Below, piece after piece: positions 1 through 4,432 of a DNA stretch of 5,209 bases. How positions within the stretch are numbered: the first letter of the stretch is position 1; each line of letters starts with the position of its first letter. The position numbers and the translations under genes were made by a program. The notes beneath the pieces are model-generated. The model was given only the letters and a program-made list of their open reading frames with translations, had not been told where the DNA came from and did not search any database. Origin of the DNA: an uncultured Clostridia bacterium (GTDB lineage: Bacteria > Bacillota > Clostridia > Oscillospirales > Oscillospiraceae); contig CALJDB010000101.1 of the NCBI GenBank assembly GCA_938023775.1, forward strand, positions 1-5,209. The letters run 5' to 3'.

Positions 1-25
1 ATAGCGCCCGAAGCGCGCAGTTAGT

Positions 26-32
26 AAGGAGA
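26..32 (+). promoter_or_regulatory. Ribosome binding site of dnaA
   Basis: AAGGAGA lies with its GGAG core seven bases before the ATG at 39, which is optimal spacing and supports that ATG as the start. Only 38 bases precede dnaA here, so its promoter, and any origin half or divergent rpmH gene that often lies on that side in Bacillota, is outside the window. Confidence 0.85.
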
Positions 33-38
33 GAAAGA

Positions 39-1355
39 ATGAATTCCCTCAACGACATATGGAACAGCGTTCTTGCCGTTCTCGGGCAGAATCTGACCGC
101 CACGGCGCTGAACACCTGGTTTGACGACTGCACGCCGGTCGAGATCGTGAATAACCGGCTCGTCATCCACACCCCCACGGAGTTCAAGCGCGACATTATC
201 CAGTCCCGCTTTGCCCAGACGATCATCGATGCGCTCAGCGACCTTTTCTCCGCCGAGTTCAAGCTGACGATCCTCGCCGGGGACGAGCTGGACAGCTACA
301 TCTCCGAAACGAAAACGGACGATACGCTCCCGGAGGTCGCGGGCTTCACGTTCGATAACTTCGTCGTGGGACCGTCGAACAAATACGCCCACGCCGCGGC
401 CATCGCCGTGGCGGAAAACCCCGGCAAGCTCTATAACCCGCTTTTCATTTACGGCAACTCCGGACTCGGCAAGACCCACCTGCTGCTCGCCATCGGCTCC
501 GCCATCCACGAAAACGACCCGGAGGCGAAGATCATCTACATCAAGGGCGACGAGTTTTTGAACGAGATGGTCCACTCCCTGCGCGAGGGACAGGCGGAGG
601 AGTTCCGCCGGAAATACCGCAACGTGGACCTCTTTCTCGTCGACGATATCCAGTTTATCGCCGGCAAGGAGAGCACGCAGGAGGAATTTTTCCACACCTT
701 CAACAACATCTATGAGTCGGGTCATCAGATCGTTCTGACCTCGGACCGCCCGCCGATGGCGATCGCCCGGCTGGACGACCGGCTCCGCACCCGCTTCGAG
801 GGCGGGCTGATGGCGGACGTGCAGCCCCCCGACACGGAGACGCGCATGGCGATCATCCGCGACAAGGCGGGGCACCTCGGCATGGCGCTCTCCGACGAGA
901 ACGTGCAGTACATCGCGGAAAAGCTGACGAGCAACATCCGCCAGCTGGAGGGCGTCGTGAAGCGCCTTTCCGCCTACAAGGAGATTACGGAGGGTCCCAT
1001 CACCCGCGCCATCATCGACGAGGCGATCCGCACCGTCATCCAGAACGGCATTTACGTCCCGACGCCGGACAGCATCCTCGCCGAGGTCGCGCGCTATTAT
1101 CAGGTCTCCGAGGAGGAGGTCAAGGGCCAGAGCCGCCAGAAGACCATCGCGAACGCCCGCCACGTTACGGCGTATCTCATCCGCATCCTGACGAACCTGC
1201 CCCTGAACGCGATCGGCGAATTTTTGAACCGCGACCACGCGACCATCGCCTTCTCCGTCACGAAGATCGAGGAGAGCATGAAGAACAACACCGACCTCGC
1301 CGGGACCATCCGGGACATCACGAGCAACATTAACTCCCGCCCGCGCGAGGGCTAA
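39..1355 (+). CDS. dnaA: Chromosomal replication initiator protein DnaA
   Basis: DnaA is the AAA+ ATPase that in its ATP form binds 9-bp boxes at oriC, melts the adjacent AT-rich DNA and helps load the helicase. The 438-residue protein has all four regions: domain I (about 1-80, partner and self-interaction), a very short domain II linker (about 81-100), the AAA+ domain III (about 101-335) and DNA-binding domain IV (about 340-438). Visible motifs are Walker A GNSGLGKTH (139-147), Walker B LFLVDDIQF (198-206), sensor I LTSDRPP (233-239), the arginine-finger segment RLRTRFEGGL (248-257; finger probably Arg252) and sensor II Arg301 in SNIRQLEG. Domain IV keeps Arg366 (aligned to E. coli Arg399) and RDH at 398-400. 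It is unusual in having a loop one residue shorter before RDH, Asn390 where E. coli has Pro423, and Ala401 where E. coli has Thr435. Length is normal for the family and the gene is intact. Confidence 0.98.
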   Translation: MNSLNDIWNSVLAVLGQNLTATALNTWFDDCTPVEIVNNRLVIHTPTEFKRDIIQSRFAQTIIDALSDLFSAEFKLTILAGDELDSYISETKTDDTLPEVAGFTFDNFVVGPSNKYAHAAAIAVAENPGKLYNPLFIYGNSGLGKTHLLLAIGSAIHENDPEAKIIYIKGDEFLNEMVHSLREGQAEEFRRKYRNVDLFLVDDIQFIAGKESTQEEFFHTFNNIYESGHQIVLTSDRPPMAIARLDDRLRTRFEGGLMADVQPPDTETRMAIIRDKAGHLGMALSDENVQYIAEKLTSNIRQLEGVVKRLSAYKEITEGPITRAIIDEAIRTVIQNGIYVPTPDSILAEVARYYQVSEEEVKGQSRQKTIANARHVTAYLIRILTNLPLNAIGEFLNRDHATIAFSVTKIEESMKNNTDLAGTIRDITSNINSRPREG

Positions 1356-1359
1356 AGCC

Positions 1360-1392
1360 TCAAACGAAAGCGCCAAAGGCGCTTTCGTTTGA
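1360..1392 (+). terminator. Perfect 15-bp hairpin just after dnaA, probable terminator or 3'-end stabiliser
   Basis: Bases 1360-1374 are exactly complementary to 1378-1392 around an AAA loop, starting five bases after the dnaA stop. The stem contains GAAAGCGCC/GGCGCTTTC and should be very stable. The right arm ends in GTTTGA and is followed by AAAGG, so there is no U-tract on either strand. Canonical intrinsic termination is therefore uncertain. It may act with the T6 hairpin downstream, or protect the dnaA mRNA 3' end. Confidence 0.65.
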
Positions 1393-1440
1393 AAAGGATT
1401 CACTCCGCTCAGCGCACTCACCTTTGGCGAGCACGTGCGC

Positions 1441-1465
1441 GCCGCAAACTCTGCGAGGCTTTTTT
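1441..1465 (+). terminator. Possible weak intrinsic terminator: bulged hairpin followed by T6
   Basis: GCC at 1441-1443 pairs with GGC at 1457-1459, and GCA at 1444-1446 pairs with TGC at 1452-1454, leaving a two-base bulge (1455-1456) and a five-base AACTC loop. Six T residues follow at 1460-1465, the arrangement of an intrinsic terminator reading out of dnaA. The stem is short and bulged, and bases 1440-1443 could instead pair with GGCG at 1426-1429, so this is only a candidate. The T-tract also overlaps the first DnaA-box-like element. Confidence 0.35.
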
Positions 1466-1487
1466 CAACTGGCTTGGTGGAAAACTG

Positions 1488-1628
1488 AAAAGTTTTCTGT
1501 TGAAAACGGTGGAAAACAAAGTCGCCAATCTGTCGCTTTTAAAAGCTGTGAAAAACCCGGAAAAGTTTTCACCGGCGCAAAGCCTTGATATTTCCCGTGT
1601 TTTTCCACTTTTCAACAAAAGTTTTCAC
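1488..1628 (+). repeat. AAAAGTTTTC direct repeats, three copies
   Basis: The 10-mer AAAAGTTTTC occurs at 1488-1497, 1561-1570 and 1617-1626. The last two copies extend to an identical 12-mer AAAAGTTTTCAC, and the first two share the 11-mer GAAAAGTTTTC. Each copy is nearly palindromic about a central G. The repeats overlap the TTTTCAC class of box-like elements, so the true repeating unit may be longer than a single DnaA box. Confidence 0.7.
1535..1546. repeat. Perfect 12-bp palindrome GCTTTTAAAAGC inside the origin region
   Basis: This self-complementary sequence lies near the middle of the box cluster (centre at 1540/1541). Elements to its left are mostly minus-oriented and those to its right mostly plus-oriented. 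It could be a dimeric protein site or a structural element. It has no loop, so it is not a typical RNA hairpin. Confidence 0.6.
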
Positions 1629-1630
1629 TA

Positions 1631-1670
1631 ATACGACTTTTTCTAAAAATTATAATCTATCTTTCTTTCT
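1631..1670. other. Candidate DNA unwinding element
   Basis: Only about 8 of these 40 bases are G or C by hand count, the most AT-rich block in the window. It borders the box-like cluster on the dnaN side and includes CTAAAAATTATAAT and a pyrimidine run. An AT-rich stretch directly beside DnaA sites is the usual layout of an unwinding element. It also carries the dnaN -10 element, so low G+C alone does not prove an origin role. Confidence 0.45.
1651..1656 (+). promoter_or_regulatory. Probable dnaN promoter -10 element (TATAAT)
   Basis: A perfect TATAAT starts 34 bases before the dnaN ATG. Transcription would begin near 1663, giving a leader of about 22 bases. No good TTGACA-like -35 box was found at 16-18 bp spacing (that region reads ACTAATAC), and there is no extended TG motif, so the promoter may be weak or activator-assisted. 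It sits next to the box-like elements at 1601-1629, which would place DnaA close to RNA polymerase. Confidence 0.6.
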
Positions 1671-1677
1671 AAGGAGG
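1671..1677 (+). promoter_or_regulatory. Ribosome binding site of dnaN
   Basis: AAGGAGG is a near-perfect Shine-Dalgarno sequence seven bases before the ATG at 1685. It fixes the dnaN start and suggests strong translation. Confidence 0.9.
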
Positions 1678-1684
1678 CAGCAAT

Positions 1685-2794
1685 ATGAAATTTTCCTGTG
1701 TGCGCAGCGTACTCCAGCAGGCGGTCAACACCGCGGCGAAGGCGGCGAGTGCGAAAAGCCCGATCCCGGCGCTGGAGGGTCTGCTTCTGGAGGCAGGCGT
1801 CGGCAATCTGAAGATCACGGGCTATGATCTCAAAAAGGCGATCTACACCCGCGTGGACGCCGACGTTGCCGAGCAGGGCAGCATCGTCCTCGGCGCGCGC
1901 ATCTTCGGCGACATTGTCCGCTCCATGCCGGACGGAATCGTCACCGTCAAGACTGAGGGGATGAACGTCACTATCTCCTGCGAGAGCTCGGAATTTTCCA
2001 TCATCGGCACCGACTTCAACGACTATCCGGAGCTGCCCGGCGTGGACGGCCAGACCGGCGTTTCCCTGCCGCAGAACCTTCTCGGCGAGATGATCCGCCA
2101 GACGATCTTCGCCGTGTCCGACAACGAAGCGCGCCCGGTCTATACCGGCGAGCTCTTCGAGATCAGCGGCGGGATGCTGACCGTCGTCGCCGTGGACGGC
2201 TACCGCCTCGCGCTGCGCCGCGAGACGGTCGACGGTGCGGGCGACGATTGCAGCTTCATCGTGCCCGGCACGGCGCTCGGCGACCTTGAAAAGCTCTGCG
2301 CCGACACGGACGAGCCCGTCCGCATCGCGCTCGGCAGTAAGCACATCAGCTTCACCATCGGCACGACCGTGCTGCTCTCCCGCCGTCTGGAGGGCGAGTT
2401 TCTCAACTACCGCAAGACCGTTCCGAGCGCCTTCAACGTCTCCGTCACGGCGGACCGCCACTTTCTCCAGCGCACGGCCGAGCGTGTCAGCTTAATCATC
2501 GACGACAAGATCAAAAACCCGCTCCGCTGCACCTTCGGTCTGAACGAGATCCATATCGTCTGCGCCACGGCGCTCGGCAAGGCGGAGGACGTCTGCACGG
2601 TGGACGGCGACGGCGGCGAGATCGAGATCGGCTTCAATAACCGCTACCTGCTCGACGCGCTGAAGGCCGCGCCCGCGGACGAGGTAAAGGTCAACCTCAA
2701 CACCGGGTCTTCCCCCTGTGTCATCACCCCGGCGGACGGGACGGAGGGCTTCCTCTATATGATCCTGCCGGTGCGCCTGAAGGCGGGGGAGTAA
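1685..2794 (+). CDS. dnaN: DNA polymerase III subunit beta (sliding clamp)
   Basis: This is the ring-shaped dimer that encircles DNA and tethers the replicative polymerase, and also binds other replication and repair proteins through its hydrophobic cleft. At 369 residues it has the normal length for three clamp domains (about 1-120, 128-245 and 250-369). Landmarks are IPALEGLLLEA (27-37), the domain 2 signature VAVDGYRLAL (168-177, compare VATDGHRLAV in E. coli), RLEGEFLNYR (234-243), NNRYLLDAL (318-326) and the C-terminal cleft segment MILPVRL (359-365). Most clamps end at or just after that segment; this one adds KAGE. The ATG is supported by AAGGAGG. The gene appears to start the dnaN-yaaA-recF-remB-gyrB transcript from its own promoter. 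Confidence 0.97.
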   Translation: MKFSCVRSVLQQAVNTAAKAASAKSPIPALEGLLLEAGVGNLKITGYDLKKAIYTRVDADVAEQGSIVLGARIFGDIVRSMPDGIVTVKTEGMNVTISCESSEFSIIGTDFNDYPELPGVDGQTGVSLPQNLLGEMIRQTIFAVSDNEARPVYTGELFEISGGMLTVVAVDGYRLALRRETVDGAGDDCSFIVPGTALGDLEKLCADTDEPVRIALGSKHISFTIGTTVLLSRRLEGEFLNYRKTVPSAFNVSVTADRHFLQRTAERVSLIIDDKIKNPLRCTFGLNEIHIVCATALGKAEDVCTVDGDGGEIEIGFNNRYLLDALKAAPADEVKVNLNTGSSPCVITPADGTEGFLYMILPVRLKAGE

Positions 2795-2801
2795 AGCCGA
2801 C

Positions 2802-3014
2802 ATGACCGACATCGAAATTTCCACGGATTTTATCAAGCTGGATGCTTTTCTGAAATTCACCGGCTGCTGCGGCACCGGAGGCGAGGCAAAGGTCCGAATC
2901 GCCGGCGGCGAGGTTTCCGTCAACGGCGAGGTCTGCACGATGCGGGGCAAAAAGCTCCGCGCAGGCGACACGGTGAGTTTTAACGGCGAGGAGTTCGCCG
3001 TGAAGCAGGCATGA
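2802..3014 (+). CDS. yaaA: Small S4-domain RNA-binding-type protein YaaA (recF-associated)
   Basis: The 70-residue protein is almost entirely an S4-like fold. FIKLDAFLKFTG (10-21) is the first helix, GGEAKVRIAGGEVSVNGE (26-43) the core, and RGKKLRAGDTVSF (48-60) the conserved end. It matches the layout of B. subtilis YaaA (also called RlbA), about 71 residues, in the same position before recF. S4 domains bind structured RNA, and the family has been linked to ribosome assembly; the exact role is not settled by this sequence. It starts 7 bp after dnaN, with a GGGGGAG ribosome binding site (2785-2791) overlapping the dnaN end, and its stop overlaps the recF start as ATGA. Both suggest translational coupling. 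Cys22-Cys23 in the first loop are not obviously a metal site. Confidence 0.9.
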   Translation: MTDIEISTDFIKLDAFLKFTGCCGTGGEAKVRIAGGEVSVNGEVCTMRGKKLRAGDTVSFNGEEFAVKQA

Positions 3015-4114
3015 GAGTCTGCGCCCTTGCGCTCGAAGGCTGGCGGAACTATGACGCCGCGGCGGTGGACTTCGACCCCGGCATCAATGTCATCTCCGGC
3101 GAAAACGCGCAGGGCAAGACCAATCTGCTCGAAGCGGTTTATTACCTCGCCGGGGCGCGCAGCTTCCGCACAAGGTTCGACCGCGAGCTCATCGGCTTCG
3201 ACCGGGACGCCGCCCGGCTGCGCGCCGCGGTCTGGTCCGGCGAGCGCGAGCAGCAGCTCGACATTCTGCTCCGCCGCGGGCAGAAAAAGCTTTTGCAGCG
3301 CAACGGCGCCCGCGCCTCGGCTGCGGAAATGAGCGAAACGGTGCGCGCCGTGCTTTTCTCTCCGGACGATCTCGGACTCATCCGGGACGGCGCGGCGGCG
3401 CGGCGGCGTCTCATGGACCTCGCCATCTGTCAGCTCCGCCCCGGCTACGGAAAGCTCATCGCGGACTACGGGCGCGTATATGAAAACAAAATGCGCCTCC
3501 TGCGCGACTACCGCGAAGACCGCGCGATGATGGACTGCTTCGACGAATTTTCCGATTCGCTCGCGCGCCTATCCGCCAAGATTATCCGCTACCGCGTGTC
3601 CTTCGCCCGCGCGCTATCTGACGCCGCCGCCCCCATCCACCGGGAGTTTTCCGGCGCGGGGGAGACGCTCGGCATCGAATACCGCACGGTCAGCACCGTG
3701 ACGGACCCGACCGCGAGCGAGCGAGCCATTTATGAGGAGGTCAGCGCCCACCAGCGCACCCACCGCGATGCCGAAAAAGCCGCGGCGAGCTGCCTCACGG
3801 GCATTCACAAGGACGATCTGGAGATCACGGTCAACGGCAGACCCGCCCGCGCCTTCGCCTCCCAGGGCCAGACGCGCACCGCCGCGCTCTCCATCAAGCT
3901 CGCCGAGCGGGAAATTTTTCTGCGCGAAACGGGCGAATACCCCGTGCTGCTGCTCGACGATGTGCTGAGCGAGCTCGATGCCCGGCGGCAGGAGTTTGTC
4001 TTAAACCGCATCGGCGGCGGCCAGACGCTCATCACCTGCTGCGAGGATGAGCAAATTGTCAAAAAAACCGGCGGCCGCGTGATCTTCGTCCGCGGCGGGC
4101 GGATTCAGGAGTGA
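3011..4114 (+). CDS. recF: DNA replication and repair protein RecF
   Basis: RecF is an SMC/ABC-type ATPase that works with RecO and RecR to load RecA at single-strand gaps and stalled forks. The 367 residues match the family length. Visible are the N-terminal LEGWRNY (8-14), Walker A GENAQGKT (30-37), the conserved FSPDDLGLIRDG (116-127) followed by RRRLMD (131-136), a helical arm region (about 140-260), GIHKDDLEI (264-272), the ABC signature SQGQTRTAALSIKLAE (284-299), Walker B VLLLDD (312-317) and D-loop SELD (320-323). All ATPase motifs are intact. Its ATG lies within the yaaA stop (ATGA), so translation probably depends on ribosomes finishing yaaA. The 12-bp gap to remB keeps it in the same operon. 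Confidence 0.97.
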   Translation: MRVCALALEGWRNYDAAAVDFDPGINVISGENAQGKTNLLEAVYYLAGARSFRTRFDRELIGFDRDAARLRAAVWSGEREQQLDILLRRGQKKLLQRNGARASAAEMSETVRAVLFSPDDLGLIRDGAAARRRLMDLAICQLRPGYGKLIADYGRVYENKMRLLRDYREDRAMMDCFDEFSDSLARLSAKIIRYRVSFARALSDAAAPIHREFSGAGETLGIEYRTVSTVTDPTASERAIYEEVSAHQRTHRDAEKAAASCLTGIHKDDLEITVNGRPARAFASQGQTRTAALSIKLAEREIFLRETGEYPVLLLDDVLSELDARRQEFVLNRIGGGQTLITCCEDEQIVKKTGGRVIFVRGGRIQE

Positions 4115-4126
4115 GAGAGGGAAGCT

Positions 4127-4405
4127 ATGTATCTGCATCTCGGAAATAGCGTCGTCATCCGCAAGGCGGATTTAGTCGGTGTATTCGATCTCGACAATGC
4201 CTCCCAGTCTCCCCGGACGCGGCAGTTCCTCGCCGCAGCGGAGCGGGCGGGCAGCGTCATCAACGCCGCCGGGGACGAGATTCCGAAGAGCTTTATCGTC
4301 TGCGCGGACGAAAAAGCGGGACAGCGGGTCTATCTGAGCCAGCTGAACACCTCCACGCTCCTGCGCCGCAGCGCGGGGCGCGGGCTGGACGCTTCTTTTG
4401 AGTAA
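4127..4405 (+). CDS. remB: DUF370 family regulator RemB
   Basis: The 92-residue product resembles B. subtilis RemB (YaaB, about 81 residues), which lies in the same place between recF and gyrB. Shared segments are the start MYLHLG (1-6), the IRKADLVGVFDLDNAS segment (11-26), IPKSFIVCA (52-60) and RVYLSQLNTSTLLRR (67-81). In B. subtilis, RemA and RemB are needed for expression of biofilm matrix genes, and RemA is a DNA-binding protein of the same family. By inference this is a small DNA-binding regulator; targets in this organism are unknown. It is about 11 residues longer than the B. subtilis protein, mainly in the middle and at the tail (GRGLDASFE). A GAGAGG ribosome binding site (4115-4120) lies just before the ATG. 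Confidence 0.88.
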   Translation: MYLHLGNSVVIRKADLVGVFDLDNASQSPRTRQFLAAAERAGSVINAAGDEIPKSFIVCADEKAGQRVYLSQLNTSTLLRRSAGRGLDASFE

Positions 4406-4413
4406 ACAATTTT

Positions 4414-4430
4414 GGGAAGGATCACAGAGG
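4414..4430 (+). promoter_or_regulatory. Ribosome binding region of gyrB
   Basis: Two purine-rich motifs precede the gyrB ATG at 4433: GGGAAGG (4414-4420), with a long 12-base gap, and AGAGG (4426-4430), with only two bases. Neither is ideally placed. The ATG is still preferred because it gives the usual GyrB N-terminus, and the only upstream in-frame alternative, TTG at 4412, has no ribosome binding site. Confidence 0.55.
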
Positions 4431-4432
4431 AT

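Larger units (their letters stand above)
1462..1629. repeat. Cluster of nine DnaA-box-like elements
   Basis: Three related sequences recur. TTTTCCAC(C/T) is at 1476-1484 (minus), 1508-1516 (minus) and 1601-1609 (plus). TTTTCAAC(A/T) is at 1462-1470 (plus), 1498-1506 (minus) and 1609-1617 (plus). The one-base-shorter TTTTCAC(A/C/T) is at 1547-1554 (minus), 1566-1573 (plus) and 1622-1629 (plus). The first class, and the TTTTCAACA copies of the second, differ from the TTATCCACA consensus at two positions; the T-ending copy at 1462 differs at three. Such degenerate boxes fit weak, ATP-DnaA-dependent sites. They are called from pattern and context only. Confidence 0.6.
1356..1684. other. dnaA-dnaN intergenic region, putative chromosomal replication origin (oriC)
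   Basis: This 329-bp gene-free stretch lies where Bacillota carry oriC or its downstream half. The first 100 bp are GC-rich and hold two hairpins. From about 1461 to 1670 G+C falls to about 35% by hand count, against clearly GC-rich flanking genes. That part contains nine elements resembling the DnaA box, a GCTTTTAAAAGC palindrome, repeated AAAAGTTTTC motifs and a roughly 20% G+C block suited to unwinding. No exact TTATCCACA was seen. The origin assignment is inferred from position, composition and box-like repeats. B. subtilis has a bipartite origin flanking dnaA, so a second box cluster may lie upstream of the window. Confidence 0.75.

Noticed and set aside
21..1421. Long minus-strand open frame of 466 codons opposite dnaA
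   Set aside because: It mirrors dnaA, and its Asp/Arg/Val/Gly-rich composition is typical of the antisense of GC-rich coding DNA. It has no recognisable domain, and dnaA is certain.
1531..1537. Possible Spo0A box (TGTCGCT)
   Set aside because: It differs from TGTCGAA at two of seven positions and is isolated, so it is not distinguishable from chance.
1389..1631. 80-codon plus-strand open frame between dnaA and dnaN
   Set aside because: It begins in the right arm of the hairpin, runs through the repeated origin elements, has no ribosome binding site and resembles no known protein. An L34-like MKR start was considered, but the rest does not match.
1631..1670. DnaA-trio repeats in the AT-rich block
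   Set aside because: Neither strand shows a convincing run of the B. subtilis-type trinucleotides beside a strong box; only scattered TAA/TAG triplets occur.
1585..1827. 80-codon plus-strand open frame overlapping the dnaN start
   Set aside because: It spans the promoter and enters dnaN in another frame, with no ribosome binding site or domain.
1643..2461. 272-codon minus-strand open frame opposite dnaN
   Set aside because: Antisense shadow of dnaN with composition bias and no motif.
3011..3014. ATGA overlap as a possible frameshift signal between yaaA and recF
   Set aside because: Both proteins have complete family-typical ends; this is ordinary translational coupling, with no slippery sequence seen.
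4403..4432. remB and gyrB in the same reading frame, separated by one TAA (possible read-through fusion)
   Set aside because: Sharing a frame has a one-in-three chance. The TAA, the intervening non-conserved codons and a normal GyrB N-terminus at 4433 argue for separate genes.
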